From Chlorobiota bacterium (GTDB lineage: Bacteria > Bacteroidota > Bacteroidia > Bacteroidales > Marinilabiliaceae), in the NCBI GenBank assembly GCA_013153405.1, contig JAADEM010000020.1, positions 1 through 64,000 of the forward strand: a stretch of 64,000 bases of DNA, given 5' to 3'. This document shows, piece after piece, positions 26,344 to 36,065 of the stretch; the first letter of the stretch is position 1; each line of letters opens with the position of its first letter. A model generated the notes under the pieces. The model saw only the letters and a program-made list of their open reading frames with translations, made no database searches and was not told the DNA's origin. The position numbers were made by a program, and so were the translations under genes.

Positions 26344-26991
26344 ATGAAAAAACTATCTTTATTTATTTTATTAACTGTTTTTGTAAACAGCTATGCGCAG
26401 GAAGAGCCGGCAAGAAAAAAGTTTGACATCCGTTTCGGATTAGGATGGTCGCTGCTTGGTACCGGTGATCTTGGTGCTTTTAATTTTGAAAATGAATTTA
26501 ATTTCAGGTTCAGCAGGTATTTTACGGCATCGGCCTCATTTAGTTTCGGTCGTGTTACAAGCGAGCGTGAAGATGTTATTATAGCAAATCTTGTTGATGA
26601 TTCCGGGAACATTGTTTATTCTTCAACCGAAATATTAAACTGGCCACATTACGGTTCGTTTTTACAGGGCAATATTAATATTTTTATATCTCCATTTCGC
26701 AATAACCGCTTTAACGACTTTAGGATAGGGGCTGGAATTTCGGTGTATAATATGTCTGAAGCGTATGTTCAGGGGTATTCATCGGTGCCCGACGAGTGGA
26801 GGCCTGTATACGGCGACTATTTTGTGACATGGGATGATGATAAACGAACTTCATTGGGCTGGAATCTTATTATTGAAGATACCTTTATCTTTAAAGAGAA
26901 ATTCCTGATAGGAGTTAAAGCTTTTACTCAGCCATACATTAACGGTGATATAAATTCCGGTTTTATGGGAAAACTGGGATATGTTTTCTAA
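26344..26991 (+). CDS. Predicted outer-membrane beta-barrel protein, function unknown
   Basis: 215 residues with a signal peptide (LSLFILLTVFVNSYAQ). It then has typical 8-strand-barrel strands (KKFDIRFGLGWSLLG, YFTASASFSFGRVTS, FLIGVKAFTQPY) and the C-terminal GKLGYVF. It is similar in style to the gene before it but not an obvious duplicate. It may scaffold or pore the outer membrane; nothing in the sequence gives a substrate. Confidence 0.7.
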   Translation: MKKLSLFILLTVFVNSYAQEEPARKKFDIRFGLGWSLLGTGDLGAFNFENEFNFRFSRYFTASASFSFGRVTSEREDVIIANLVDDSGNIVYSSTEILNWPHYGSFLQGNINIFISPFRNNRFNDFRIGAGISVYNMSEAYVQGYSSVPDEWRPVYGDYFVTWDDDKRTSLGWNLIIEDTFIFKEKFLIGVKAFTQPYINGDINSGFMGKLGYVF

Positions 26992-27114
26992 GGTACTTTT
27001 GACATTGTGCTATGACTCTGCTTTTTTATCTTTTGGGGTGATATGTAGTGTCTCTCTTTAATTGAAACATTTATTGCCTGAGGGCGTATTAACTTTAATA
27101 CTAATGTCGATAAA

Positions 27115-28437
27115 ATGTTTCATATTAAATATTCACAAATGAGAGTTGTAACATTACTGTTATTATTTTTTCTGAGTAGTCTATACGTAGTTGCCGAAAA
27201 GCCGCGTACCCCGTTTGTTGTTCTTAAAGTGAACGGAAAAGAGTATATGCCGGGTCAGGAGATTCCTGCCAGATTTGGCGAAAATCTGAGTGTTGAGGCA
27301 GTTCTGAAAGGGGGACGACGCGACTACTGTTCAAATCCCGAAAAGTATGCCAATGTTGGCAAGAATACTGTTATTGTTGAAAAAGGCGAAAACGGAATGT
27401 CTTTTACCATCAATGGAAAGCAGTTTCGCGGTACCTGGACATTAACAGAAGAGTTGGCGGTTTTCAGCACTAACCCTAAAACAAAAATAACACAAACCGG
27501 TACCGCCAATATTCAGCGGTCGGCCATAATTCATATTCCGCAGTCGAATGTTTCAAAGATTCAGTTAAAGGTTAAGTCAGAAGCAAAGTGGCATTATGAG
27601 CGCAGAACTCCCGCCGGACCCAAAGAGAAAGATGAGATGAGTTCGGCTGAAGCTACATTTTATATTGTGGTGAAACAGGAAGAGGGAGTCTGGTATTCAT
27701 CTGCAAATATTATTGCAAAAGGAGACGAGGATTTTACTGTAAGAAATGAATTGAACGAAGTGCAAAAGTTTTACAATAGCATTGATAAGTATCTTCAGGA
27801 AAAAAACTATGCGGCAGCAGAACGTGAAATAGGAAACCTTAAAACTTATGTGGGAGAAGTTAAACGCGCCATTGAGGATGCCAAAAAGAAAAATCCGGAT
27901 TATAATTGCGAGGTTGTTTTTGTCGGGCTACCCACCGACAGGGCTATGGAAAATTATTACAAGCTGAGTAAGCTTTTCGATATGTGGAAAGAGAGGTATA
28001 TTATCAGCCAGAATAATGTGGCAATAATAAATGATATGCTTTTGAATACTCAAATGACTTTTTCGGCCAATATTCTGAAGTCAATATTTAAGAATTACCT
28101 GAGCTGGACAGGAAATGTACCTCCGAACCTTGAAGATATTCCCGGACTTATGGCCGATGGTGCCATTGCTAATCTCGATATGCCAAGGCAGATAATTAAC
28201 TGGTATCTTGATGCCCAGAAAGATGCTTCAATACTCAAGCAACAGACTGAAACTATAAAAAAGCTGACAGAGCTGCGCACATTTTATCTTGATAATATCT
28301 CTTCGTTTGTAACTGAAAGAAAAAAGATAAAAGAGTATATGGATGCTTACGATAAGGAAAAAGAGGTAAGCAAAAAGCTGAAAGAATATTTTAAAAATAT
28401 TGGTTGGGCAGAGTGGAGAGAAAAGGAGATGTTTTAG
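27115..28437 (+). CDS. Secreted or periplasmic protein of unknown function
   Basis: 440 residues. A signal peptide or anchor (VVTLLLLFFLSSLYVVAE) is followed by a beta-rich region (about 30-200: FVVLKVNGKEYMPGQEIPA, MSFTINGKQFRGTWTL) and then a long helical part (about 205-440: EVQKFYNSIDKYLQEKNYAA, TERKKIKEYMDAYDKEKE). The first ATG is 27115; ATG 27139 gives a tidier signal peptide and may be the true start. The next gene starts 36 bases after the stop. No known domain recognised. Confidence 0.65.
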   Translation: MFHIKYSQMRVVTLLLLFFLSSLYVVAEKPRTPFVVLKVNGKEYMPGQEIPARFGENLSVEAVLKGGRRDYCSNPEKYANVGKNTVIVEKGENGMSFTINGKQFRGTWTLTEELAVFSTNPKTKITQTGTANIQRSAIIHIPQSNVSKIQLKVKSEAKWHYERRTPAGPKEKDEMSSAEATFYIVVKQEEGVWYSSANIIAKGDEDFTVRNELNEVQKFYNSIDKYLQEKNYAAAEREIGNLKTYVGEVKRAIEDAKKKNPDYNCEVVFVGLPTDRAMENYYKLSKLFDMWKERYIISQNNVAIINDMLLNTQMTFSANILKSIFKNYLSWTGNVPPNLEDIPGLMADGAIANLDMPRQIINWYLDAQKDASILKQQTETIKKLTELRTFYLDNISSFVTERKKIKEYMDAYDKEKEVSKKLKEYFKNIGWAEWREKEMF

Positions 28438-28473
28438 CATTTGGTGTTAATATTTAAAGTAAAATTATATAGT

Positions 28474-29316
28474 ATGAAAAAGATACTGGGATTGTTGTTT
28501 AAACTGGCTGCTCTGGCGGGCATAGGATGGTTTTTATTTTTTTATGTGAAACAGGAGCAGCGTGATATTCCTGAACGTGGCGATGAGAATTATGATGTAA
28601 CTTCAGCAGGTGACAATGAAGACCTTGACAAGCAGGCAAAGTCGGTTCTGGGACTGGGAGAATACAACGTAGAGTATATAGACAGTACTGATAATGGTGA
28701 AGGGACAAACCTGAAGATTAACGGCCGGGCTTACTCTTACAGTAATGCATTTTATGAAACCGACGGAGACGATGGTATCGAAATAACATTGCCGGGTAGT
28801 GCATATACGGTTATAGCCAGGGTTGGTGTACTGAAACCGGGAGTTTATGATCTGTCGGAGAGTGAAAATAATCTTAAAGTTTTTGACGGTAATAATTTTA
28901 ATGAGTTCAACGAAGGAACAATTACCATAAGCAGTATATCCGAGGGTCTGGTAGCCGGAAGCTTTAAAGCGGGAGGAATCGAAGGCCGTTTTGCCGATGC
29001 CAGACCAGTCAGTGCACTGAAGACCAAACCGGAAGAGCTGGTTTATATGCAAAGTGTGCTGATTAAACCGGACGGAACGGTGGAAAAGAAAGATGGAATA
29101 ACTGAAGTTAATTATGACGAAAGAAATTTTCATATCACATTTAAAGGGGCAGAGGGAAACAGCAGTTTTAGTACCGGCATCCGGAGTATGAATACTACAC
29201 CAGTTTCGGTTTTAATAAAAGTTGATGACGATGATATAGACTTTATTCTTGTTGATTTTGTTAATAAGCAGATGACATTACAGTATAAAAACGGAGAAAG
29301 TCTTGTTCTTTCGTAG
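28474..29316 (+). CDS. Membrane-anchored protein of unknown function
   Basis: 280 residues from ATG 28474, chosen over an upstream TTG at 28441 because it opens directly on a membrane helix (ILGLLFKLAALAGIGWFLFF). After an acidic linker (about 35-55) comes a beta-rich domain (KINGRAYSYSNAF, IEITLPGSAYTVIARVGVL, KPGVYDLSES, GTITISSISEGLVAGSFKA) that reads like an immunoglobulin-like or lipocalin-like sandwich. It is probably co-transcribed with the preceding gene. The last 15 coding bases are part of an 18-base tandem duplication. Confidence 0.65.
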   Translation: MKKILGLLFKLAALAGIGWFLFFYVKQEQRDIPERGDENYDVTSAGDNEDLDKQAKSVLGLGEYNVEYIDSTDNGEGTNLKINGRAYSYSNAFYETDGDDGIEITLPGSAYTVIARVGVLKPGVYDLSESENNLKVFDGNNFNEFNEGTITISSISEGLVAGSFKAGGIEGRFADARPVSALKTKPEELVYMQSVLIKPDGTVEKKDGITEVNYDERNFHITFKGAEGNSSFSTGIRSMNTTPVSVLIKVDDDDIDFILVDFVNKQMTLQYKNGESLVLS

Positions 29317-29333
29317 TTTCTTGTTCTTTCGTA
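29301..29333 (+). repeat. 18-base tandem duplication over the stop codon
   Basis: TCTTGTTCTTTCGTA occurs at 29301-29315 and again at 29319-29333, separated by GTT. The first copy encodes the last four residues and the stop codon of the membrane-anchored protein. Confidence 0.85.
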
Positions 29334-29340
29334 AAATAAC

Positions 29341-29383
29341 ACAGCCGGTTTTTGAAATGATTAATTATTCAAAAACCGGCTGT
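29341..29383. terminator. Bidirectional terminator between convergent genes
   Basis: ACAGCCGGTTTTTGAA (29341-29356) pairs perfectly with TTCAAAAACCGGCTGT (29368-29383), a 16-bp stem with an 11-base loop. It lies between a + gene and the DUF3137 gene on the minus strand and can serve both, although the flanking T-runs are short. Confidence 0.8.
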
Positions 29384-29402
29384 TGTATGTTTATGATTTT
29401 AT

Positions 29403-30368
29403 TCAGTCTTTAGTCCAGATACGGGTATTCAGGTTAAGTTCGTTTATAATTGTTTCAATTACACTGAAATATTCATTCATCTGTACTATATCTTTAAATC
29501 GTACACCTGACCTGTAAAGCCGTGGTTCGAACAGGTCTTTTGAAATGCTTATGGCTACATAAACGCGGGAGCCCACAAACGAGAAATACACATTTTTCTT
29601 ATACTTCTTTTTTATGGCTACCATACTTCTCATCATCGAAGGAGTGAGAACATATCTCGATTCTATCTGGTCGGAACCGTAAACAACAAAAAGTTTCTCA
29701 AATTCCACATCCTCCATTTTTATAAGCTTGCCCCTGCCGCTCATCGATTGTAGCTTTTTGCCGAAACTGCCGAACAATTTTTCTGCGGTGTCGGGCAGTA
29801 CCAGTGTTTTGCCCTTTATCTCCTTGTTAAAGTCGGCGTGGAAGAATATTCCTTTAAAAATGGTGTGCCACGATTCAGTCTCTCTTCCTTCATCGTCTCT
29901 CGATACTGATTTATATTCGGTATGAAGCTCTGAGAACTGAAAATCAGTTTTATCAATGACGCCTTCCACTTTATCATCACCGTTGTATCTGTCTGCATCT
30001 TTAGAGAATAGCAGGCTTTTGTAATAATCTTCTTCCGATATTCTGTCGTAAGGAAAGTATTTCCATTCCGGATTTATCATGTGAACCACCTCTTTTACAA
30101 CCTTATTCTTGAATTCATCCCGGTACCCGGCCATGTCCCTTTTCAGCATAAATAGCTTGTAAATAAAAAAGATAGTTACGGCAATACCTACATACAGAAA
30201 GTATTCATGAGAATCAGCCAGATATATTGAAATGCCGATAAACAGAGGTATAGCCAGTATATAGCTGATTCTTTTTACAACTATGGCTTTACGTTTTTTT
30301 TCTAATTGTATTAACGACGGTTTAAGGTGCGACTCGTATAAATTTCGCAGCTCTTCAGTAGTTTTCAT
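29403..30368 (-). CDS. DUF3137 membrane protein
   Basis: 321 residues. Two adjacent membrane helices lie near the N-terminus (residues 33-52 ISYILAIPLFIGISIYLA and 55-72 YFLYVGIAVTIFFIYKLF). A large cytoplasmic-type domain follows with SWHTIFKGIFFHADFNK and VYFSFVGSRVYVAIS, a pattern seen in DUF3137 proteins. It lies 12 bases downstream of lemA; the LemA-DUF3137 pair recurs across bacteria. The role is unknown, and a membrane function with LemA is inferred only from the pairing. Confidence 0.85.
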   Translation of the reverse strand: MKTTEELRNLYESHLKPSLIQLEKKRKAIVVKRISYILAIPLFIGISIYLADSHEYFLYVGIAVTIFFIYKLFMLKRDMAGYRDEFKNKVVKEVVHMINPEWKYFPYDRISEEDYYKSLLFSKDADRYNGDDKVEGVIDKTDFQFSELHTEYKSVSRDDEGRETESWHTIFKGIFFHADFNKEIKGKTLVLPDTAEKLFGSFGKKLQSMSGRGKLIKMEDVEFEKLFVVYGSDQIESRYVLTPSMMRSMVAIKKKYKKNVYFSFVGSRVYVAISISKDLFEPRLYRSGVRFKDIVQMNEYFSVIETIINELNLNTRIWTKD

Positions 30369-30380
30369 CTGTTATGAGTT

Positions 30381-30950
30381 TTAACTGTTAAAAAGGTCAC
30401 CGGCATTTATGTTTTGTCTTTCTGTTTCAGGAATTTCAAATACCTTTTTGGCCTTAAGATGCATCATTCCGGCAATAATTTTGCTTGGAAACATCTGTAC
30501 GGCGTTGTTAAATTCTATAACAGCAGCGTTATATGCTCTTCTGGCAGCGGATATCTGGGATTCAACTTCGTTAAGTGTTTTTTGAAGATTCATAAAGTTG
30601 TTGCTTGCTTTCAGATCAGGGTAACCTTCAACAGCGACCATTATACCTTTCAGCGTTCCTGTTATCTGATTGTCAAGGTCTACTTTCTCTTCGTCACTCA
30701 GGTTTCCGCTTACAGCTTTGCTTCTGAGTTCAGTCACTTTGGTAAGCAGCTCTTTTTCGTGGGTCATATACTGTTTTACCGTTGAAATAAGGTTCGGTAT
30801 TAAATCATACCTCTTTTTCAGTTGAACATCCATTCCTCCGAAAGCATTTTCTACATTGTTCTTTTTCCTGATTAAGCCGTTGTAAGTAGCAATGGCCCAT
30901 AAAACTATGATTCCGGCTACTGATAAGATAATGATAAGTTGTGTGTCCAT
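30381..30950 (-). CDS. lemA: LemA family protein
   Basis: 189 residues: one N-terminal membrane helix (IIILSVAGIIVLWAIATYN) followed by the helical LemA domain. Visible family motifs are NNVENAFGGMDVQLKKRYDLIPNL, split here as VENAFGGMDVQ and RYDLIPNLI, then SARRAYNAAVIEFNN and FPSKIIAGM. It is typical in length. It precedes the DUF3137 gene in the same operon and diverges from the ribosomal cluster. The molecular role of LemA is not established. Confidence 0.92.
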   Translation of the reverse strand: MDTQLIIILSVAGIIVLWAIATYNGLIRKKNNVENAFGGMDVQLKKRYDLIPNLISTVKQYMTHEKELLTKVTELRSKAVSGNLSDEEKVDLDNQITGTLKGIMVAVEGYPDLKASNNFMNLQKTLNEVESQISAARRAYNAAVIEFNNAVQMFPSKIIAGMMHLKAKKVFEIPETERQNINAGDLFNS

Positions 30951-31191
30951 TTCTGTTAAAGTTTAGTTGTTAAATTTTAGGAGGTAAATTATAAAAAGTT
31001 TTGATTACTGTTACGTTAGAATATTTATTTTGTTATGAATTGTGGTCAATAATCAACTTTTGTAACATGAAATACCGGCTCATAAATCAAGATATCGGAT
31101 AGGGTTTTGTTTGGAATATTTTATTTTTCTGACAATAATCCGGCTTCAGATTCTTAAAAAACTGTAACTGAATAAAAAAATAAAACAGGTG

Positions 31192-31223
31192 TTGTGTTTT
31201 TTAATTGAAAATTAGTACTTTTG
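31192..31223 (+). promoter_or_regulatory. Distal promoter of the rpsL cluster
   Basis: TTG (31192-31194), 21-base spacer, TACTTTTG (31216-31223), a full -7 match. Confidence 0.65.
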
Positions 31224-31251
31224 CGGCTCATTTTTGTGTAGACTGCATGAA

Positions 31252-31268
31252 AATGATTGATAATCATT
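31252..31268. promoter_or_regulatory. Palindrome overlapping the proximal rpsL promoter
   Basis: AATGATT (31252-31258) and AATCATT (31262-31268) form a perfect inverted repeat around GAT. The right arm ends on the first two T of the TTG at 31267-31269, the proper place for a repressor operator. The protein that binds is unknown. Confidence 0.4.
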
Positions 31269-31296
31269 GGCTTTTAAAGGAAAATTACTACCTTTG
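31267..31296 (+). promoter_or_regulatory. Proximal promoter of the rpsL cluster
   Basis: TTG (31267-31269), 19-base spacer, TACCTTTG (31289-31296) followed by CA: an excellent Bacteroidota promoter about 56 bases before the rpsL ATG. Confidence 0.75.
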
Positions 31297-31351
31297 CAGG
31301 CCGTTTGAGAAAAACAGTGATATTTAATTAAAACAGAAATAGTTAAATTTT

Positions 31352-31729
31352 ATGCCAACAATTCAACAGTTAGTTCGCAAAGGACGCAAGAAGCTGGTAG
31401 AGAAAAGTAAATCGCCGGCTTTGGATTCATGCCCTCAGAGAAGGGGTGTTTGCGTAAGGGTGTATACTACTACACCAAAGAAGCCGAACTCAGCAATGCG
31501 TAAGGTTGCAAGGGTTCGTTTAACAAATGGAAAAGAGGTGAATGCTTACATTCCCGGAGAAGGACACAACTTGCAGGAACACTCAATTGTTCTTGTGCGT
31601 GGTGGTAGGGTGAAAGACCTGCCCGGAGTAAGATATCACCTGGTTCGCGGTGCTCTTGATGCATCAGGTGTTGAAGGACGTACACAGCGTCGTTCAAAAT
31701 ACGGAACTAAACGTCCGAAGAAAAAGTAA
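31352..31729 (+). CDS. rpsL: 30S ribosomal protein S12
   Basis: Decoding-centre protein of the small subunit. [20 protein letters not shown] and the [20 protein letters not shown] loop are intact, including the lysines where streptomycin-resistance changes are known. The end reads [17 protein letters not shown]. Length 125 aa. First gene of the ribosomal supercluster, directly behind two tandem promoters. A 112-base gap separates it from rpsG. Confidence 0.98.
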   Translation: MPTIQQLVRKGRKKLVEKSKSPALDSCPQRRGVCVRVYTTTPKKPNSAMRKVARVRLTNGKEVNAYIPGEGHNLQEHSIVLVRGGRVKDLPGVRYHLVRGALDASGVEGRTQRRSKYGTKRPKKK

Positions 31730-31774
31730 TTATTAATTGATGTTATGTTTGTTAGGATGTTAATTGGTTGAGTA

Positions 31775-31791
31775 AATGGCATTCTGCCGTT
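31775..31791 (+). promoter_or_regulatory. Hairpin in the rpsL-rpsG gap
   Basis: AATGGCA pairs with TGCCGTT around TTC (7 bp). It lies in the 112-base intercistronic region. In E. coli the corresponding region is where S7 represses its own operon; that this hairpin serves as an S7 site is inference. Confidence 0.35.
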
Positions 31792-31841
31792 GAAGACCCA
31801 AGTGACAGTCAATACAACAGAACTGATAAACAAAGAGACAA

Positions 31842-32318
31842 ATGAGAAAAAGTAAACCAAAGAAGAGGATCTTATTACCGGATCCGAAATTTAACGATAC
31901 ACTGGTTACCCAGTTCGTGAATAACCTGATGCTTGACGGAAAAAAGTCTGTTGCATTCGGTATTTTTTATGATGCTTTGGAGCGTCTTGCCGATAAGGCT
32001 GAAAAAGAGGGAAAAAGTCCTTTGGAGATGTTTAAAAAAGCCCTTGAAAATGTTACCCCTTCGGTTGAAGTTAAGAGCCGTCGTGTAGGAGGTGCTACTT
32101 TTCAGGTTCCTACTGAAATACGCCCCGACAGAAAGGTTTCTATCAGTATGAAAAACCTTATTCTGTTTGCACGTAAAAGAAGTGGTAGATCAATGGCAGA
32201 AAAATTATCTGCTGAAATTGTTGCTGCATATAATATGGAAGGCGGAGCCTTCAAGAAAAAAGAAGACATGCATAAGATGGCGGAGGCGAACCGTGCTTTT
32301 GCTCACTTCAGATTTTAA
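31842..32318 (+). CDS. rpsG: 30S ribosomal protein S7
   Basis: Primary 16S rRNA-binding protein of the 30S head. It opens [19 protein letters not shown], and [20 protein letters not shown] and [17 protein letters not shown] are the conserved rRNA-binding segments. Length 158 aa. It follows rpsL after an unusually long gap and is 37 bases before fusA. Confidence 0.98.
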   Translation: MRKSKPKKRILLPDPKFNDTLVTQFVNNLMLDGKKSVAFGIFYDALERLADKAEKEGKSPLEMFKKALENVTPSVEVKSRRVGGATFQVPTEIRPDRKVSISMKNLILFARKRSGRSMAEKLSAEIVAAYNMEGGAFKKKEDMHKMAEANRAFAHFRF

Positions 32319-32355
32319 TTAGTATAAATTTAGAAGAAAGATTAGGTTTTAAATC

Positions 32356-34467
32356 ATGGCAAAATACGATTTGAAATATACCAGAAACATTGGTATCATG
32401 GCACACATCGATGCCGGTAAAACAACAACTACCGAGCGTATCTTGTTTTACACAGGTATTACCCACAAAATTGGTGAGGTGCACGATGGTGCTGCTACCA
32501 TGGACTGGATGGAGCAGGAGCAGGAGAGAGGTATTACAATTACTTCGGCCGCTGTTACTACTAACTGGAATTACAATAACGAAAGTTATAAAATTAACAT
32601 AATCGACACCCCGGGACACGTTGACTTTACCGTTGAGGTAGAGCGTTCATTACGTATCCTTGACGGTGCCGTTGCTTTATTCTGTGCTGTGGGCGGTGTA
32701 GAGCCCCAGTCGGAAACAGTATGGCGTCAGGCCAACAAATATAACGTTCCACGTATCGGTTTCGTGAACAAGATGGACCGCTCGGGAGCAAACTTTTATG
32801 AGGTAGTTACTCAGGTTCGTGAAGTTTTAGGTGCTAATCCGGTTCCTATTCAGATACCTATCGGAGCTGAGGAGACTTTCCGTGGTGTTATCGACCTTAT
32901 CGAAAACAAAGCCGTTGTATGGTTCGATGATGAGAAGCTGGGTGCACGTTACGAGCTTCAGGATATTCCTGAGGAATTGAAAGAAGAAGCAGAAGAGTGG
33001 AGAGGAAAACTTGTAGAAGCTGTGGCTGAACACGACGATGAGCTTATGGAGCGTTACTTTGAAGATCCCGAGAGCATTACAAAAGAAGAGATGCTTGAGG
33101 TTATCCGTAAGGCAACCATTGCTCAGACTATTACACCAATGCTTTGTGGATCGGCATTCAAGAACAAAGGAGTTCAGCGTCTGCTTGATGCTGTTGTTCA
33201 GTTCCTGCCAAGCCCGATTGACGTGGCTGCTATCGAAGGTACAGATCCGAGAACCGGAGAGACTGTAACTCGTCGTCCGACTGAGGATGACCCGATGGCC
33301 GCACTGGCATTTAAAATTGCTACCGACCCGTTTGTTGGCCGTCTGGCTTTTGTTCGGGTTTATTCAGGAAAAATAGATTCAGGTTCATACGTATTGAATA
33401 CCCGTAGTGGTAAAAAAGAACGTATAGCCCGTATTTACCAGATGAAATCAAATAAGCAGCTTCCAATAAGCGAGCTTGGAGCCGGTGATATTGGAGCAGC
33501 TGTAGGATTTAAAGATATTCGTACAGGAGATACTCTTTGCGATGAGAAACATCCTATCGCTCTTGAATCAATGGATTTCCCCGATCCCGTGATTGGTGTT
33601 GCCGTTGAGCCTAAGAGCCAGAAAGATATGGACAGGCTTGGGAATGCACTTGCCAAACTCGCAGAAGAGGATCCTACATTCCAGGTGCGTACTGATGAAG
33701 AGTCAGGACAGACAGTTATCTCAGGTATGGGTGAGCTTCACCTTGAGATCATCATCGACCGCCTGAAGCGTGAGTTCAAGGTTGATTGTAATCAGGGACG
33801 TCCGCAGGTTAATTACAAAGAGGCCATCACTAAAGAGGTTGAGCACCGCGAGGTATTCAAGAAGCAAACCGGTGGTCGCGGTAAATTTGCCGACATTCAG
33901 TTCCGTATGGGACCGATCGACGAAGGAAAAACAGGACTTCAGTTCATCGATCTTGTAAAAGGTGGTAATATTCCTAAAGAATTTATTCCTTCGGTTGAGA
34001 AAGGATTTCTAAACGCAATGGATAACGGTGTTCTTGCCGGTTATGCTGTTGAGAACCTGAAGGTAGAGCTGTTTGATGGTTCGTTCCACCCTGTAGACTC
34101 TGACCAGCTTTCGTTTGAGATTGCTGCACGTCAGGGATTCAAGGAAGCAGCCAAGAAAGCCGCTCCTGTATTGCTTGAGCCGATTATGCGCGTAGAGGTT
34201 GTTACTCCTGAGGAGTACATGGGAGATATCATCTCTGACTTCAACAAGCGTCGCGGACAGGTAGAAGGAATGGAGAGTAAAGCCGGTGCACGTGTTGTTA
34301 AGGCCAAGGTGCCTCTGGCAGAGATGTTTGGTTATGTAACTGCTCTTCGTACTATATCATCAGGTCGTGCAACTTCTTCAATGGAGTTCCTTGAGTATGC
34401 CGAGGTACCGCGTCAGCTGGCTATCGAGGTAGTAAAAGAAGCAAAAGGTAATGTTGATTTATTATAA
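32356..34467 (+). CDS. fusA: Elongation factor G
   Basis: Translocation GTPase, 703 aa. G1 is [15 protein letters not shown], switch I includes [21 protein letters not shown]3 is DTPGHVDF and G4 is [10 protein letters not shown]. Domain IV carries [15 protein letters not shown], and the conserved [12 protein letters not shown] is near the end. It lies 8 bases before rpsJ with no tuf gene between, the usual Bacteroidota arrangement. Confidence 0.98.
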   Translation: MAKYDLKYTRNIGIMAHIDAGKTTTTERILFYTGITHKIGEVHDGAATMDWMEQEQERGITITSAAVTTNWNYNNESYKINIIDTPGHVDFTVEVERSLRILDGAVALFCAVGGVEPQSETVWRQANKYNVPRIGFVNKMDRSGANFYEVVTQVREVLGANPVPIQIPIGAEETFRGVIDLIENKAVVWFDDEKLGARYELQDIPEELKEEAEEWRGKLVEAVAEHDDELMERYFEDPESITKEEMLEVIRKATIAQTITPMLCGSAFKNKGVQRLLDAVVQFLPSPIDVAAIEGTDPRTGETVTRRPTEDDPMAALAFKIATDPFVGRLAFVRVYSGKIDSGSYVLNTRSGKKERIARIYQMKSNKQLPISELGAGDIGAAVGFKDIRTGDTLCDEKHPIALESMDFPDPVIGVAVEPKSQKDMDRLGNALAKLAEEDPTFQVRTDEESGQTVISGMGELHLEIIIDRLKREFKVDCNQGRPQVNYKEAITKEVEHREVFKKQTGGRGKFADIQFRMGPIDEGKTGLQFIDLVKGGNIPKEFIPSVEKGFLNAMDNGVLAGYAVENLKVELFDGSFHPVDSDQLSFEIAARQGFKEAAKKAAPVLLEPIMRVEVVTPEEYMGDIISDFNKRRGQVEGMESKAGARVVKAKVPLAEMFGYVTALRTISSGRATSSMEFLEYAEVPRQLAIEVVKEAKGNVDLL

Positions 34468-34475
34468 TCTCAATT

Positions 34476-34781
34476 ATGGGTCAAAAAATTAGAATAAAAT
34501 TAAAATCATACGATCACAACCTGGTTGACAAGTCAGCCGAGAAGATCGTGAAAACAGTAAAAAGTACAGGTGCAGTGGTAAGCGGACCAATTCCGCTTCC
34601 TACTCACAAGCGTATTTTCACTGTGTTACGTTCCACTTTCGTGAACAAAAAATCACGTGAGCAATTCCAGTTGTCATCATACAAGCGTCTGATCGACATT
34701 TACAGTTCAACTGCAAAAACCATCGATGCTTTGATGAAATTAGAACTGCCCAGTGGAGTAGAAGTAGAAATTAAAGTTTGA
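34476..34781 (+). CDS. rpsJ: 30S ribosomal protein S10
   Basis: 101 aa. [18 protein letters not shown] and [17 protein letters not shown] are conserved, as is the C-terminal [11 protein letters not shown]. It is a head protein of the 30S subunit and first of the S10-type gene order. No S10-leader-like space precedes it: fusA ends 8 bases upstream. Confidence 0.97.
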   Translation: MGQKIRIKLKSYDHNLVDKSAEKIVKTVKSTGAVVSGPIPLPTHKRIFTVLRSTFVNKKSREQFQLSSYKRLIDIYSSTAKTIDALMKLELPSGVEVEIKV

Positions 34782-34804
34782 TAAACCAGTAAAAAGCTAA
34801 AGCA

Positions 34805-35425
34805 ATGCCAGGATTAATTGGAAAAAAAATCGGAATGACTTCCGTTTTCAGTGCCGATGGAAAGAATGTTCCATGCACTGTTATCGAGGCTGGCCCTTGC
34901 GTCGTTACACAGATTAAGACTGTGGAAAAAGACGGTTATGAAGCTGTACAGCTGGCGTTCGATGACAAGAAAGAGAAAAGTACCACTAAGCCGATGAAAG
35001 GTCATTTTGAAAAGGCCGGTACTACTCCGAAGAGAAAGCTTGTTGAGTTCAACAAATTTGAAAAAGAGTGGAAATTAGGTGACAAAATTACCGTTGCCGA
35101 TATTTTCGAAGAAGACATCTTTGTTGACGTTACAGGTATCTCAAAAGGAAAAGGTTTCCAGGGGGTAGTAAAACGTCACGGTTTCAGGGGTGTTAACGAC
35201 GCCACACACGGACAGCATAACAGACTGAGGGCTCCTGGATCCATTGGAGCATCTTCATATCCTTCCAGGGTATTTAAAGGTATGCGCATGGCCGGTAGAA
35301 CCGGAAATGAAAGGGTCAAAATACAAAATTTGAGAGTGTTAAAAGTAATTCCCGAGAACAACCTTATTTTAGTTAAGGGATCTGTTCCGGGAGCCAGGAA
35401 TTCATACTTAATTATTGAAAAGTAA
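34805..35425 (+). CDS. rplC: 50S ribosomal protein L3
   Basis: 206 aa early-assembly 23S rRNA-binding protein. It begins [19 protein letters not shown] and has the tip region [15 protein letters not shown], followed by [20 protein letters not shown], near the peptidyl transferase centre. Its stop codon overlaps the rplD start by one base (TAATG), so translation is probably coupled. Confidence 0.97.
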   Translation: MPGLIGKKIGMTSVFSADGKNVPCTVIEAGPCVVTQIKTVEKDGYEAVQLAFDDKKEKSTTKPMKGHFEKAGTTPKRKLVEFNKFEKEWKLGDKITVADIFEEDIFVDVTGISKGKGFQGVVKRHGFRGVNDATHGQHNRLRAPGSIGASSYPSRVFKGMRMAGRTGNERVKIQNLRVLKVIPENNLILVKGSVPGARNSYLIIEK

Positions 35426-36054
35426 TGGAACTGAACGTTATTAATATAAAAGGAGAACAGACCAGTAAAAAAGTTGAATTACCCGATTCAATTTTTGGAA
35501 TTGAGCCTAACGATCATGCCATTTACCTGGATGTTAAGCAATACCTTGCCAATCAGCGTCAGGGTACGCACAAGTCTAAAGAGAGAGGCGAGATATCCGG
35601 AAGTACAAGGAAGATTAAGAAGCAAAAAGGAACGGGTACAGCCCGTGCCGGTAGCATCAAATCGCCTGTGTTCAGAGGTGGCGGTCGTGTATTCGGTCCC
35701 AGACCACGCAACTACGGCTTTAAACTGAATAAAAAAGTAAAGCGCCTTGCTCGTAAGTCGGCACTTGCTTATAAAGCTCAGGAACAAGCCATATTGGTAG
35801 TTGAAGATTTTAGTTTTGATGCACCTAAAACCAAAGAGTTCGAAGCAATTCGCAAGAATCTGAAGATCGATGATAAGAGAACTTTGGTTGTTTTGCCAGA
35901 TCTGGATACGAACATCTATCTGTCATCGCGTAATATACCTAAATCAGAGGTTATTACCCTGCAGGAGCTAAATACCTATGAGATACTTAAAGCAAAATCA
36001 TTGGTATTGTTCGAAAGTTCGGTTGAGAAATTAGGTGAATTATTTAACGCATAG
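35425..36054 (+). CDS. rplD: 50S ribosomal protein L4
   Basis: 209 aa. The internal extended loop that lines the exit tunnel is visible as [20 protein letters not shown] then [15 protein letters not shown]. The globular part ends [14 protein letters not shown]. In E. coli L4 represses the S10 operon; no matching leader was found here. It overlaps rplC by one base. Confidence 0.97.
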   Translation: MELNVINIKGEQTSKKVELPDSIFGIEPNDHAIYLDVKQYLANQRQGTHKSKERGEISGSTRKIKKQKGTGTARAGSIKSPVFRGGGRVFGPRPRNYGFKLNKKVKRLARKSALAYKAQEQAILVVEDFSFDAPKTKEFEAIRKNLKIDDKRTLVVLPDLDTNIYLSSRNIPKSEVITLQELNTYEILKAKSLVLFESSVEKLGELFNA

Positions 36055-36065
36055 GAGGTTTTGAC

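Larger units (their letters stand above)
30951..31351. other. Divergent intergenic region before rpsL
   Basis: 401 bases between divergent lemA and rpsL. The right half (31190-31300) holds two well-formed promoters for the ribosomal cluster and a palindrome. The left part is A+T-rich and I see no gene in it. No rpoC or tuf is found here, unlike in many other phyla where they neighbour rpsL. Confidence 0.7.

Noticed and set aside
31252-31268. Fur box at the rpsL promoter
   Set aside because: The palindrome shares the ATGAT/ATCAT look, but the arm spacing does not fit the usual 19-base box, so I keep it only as an unnamed operator candidate.
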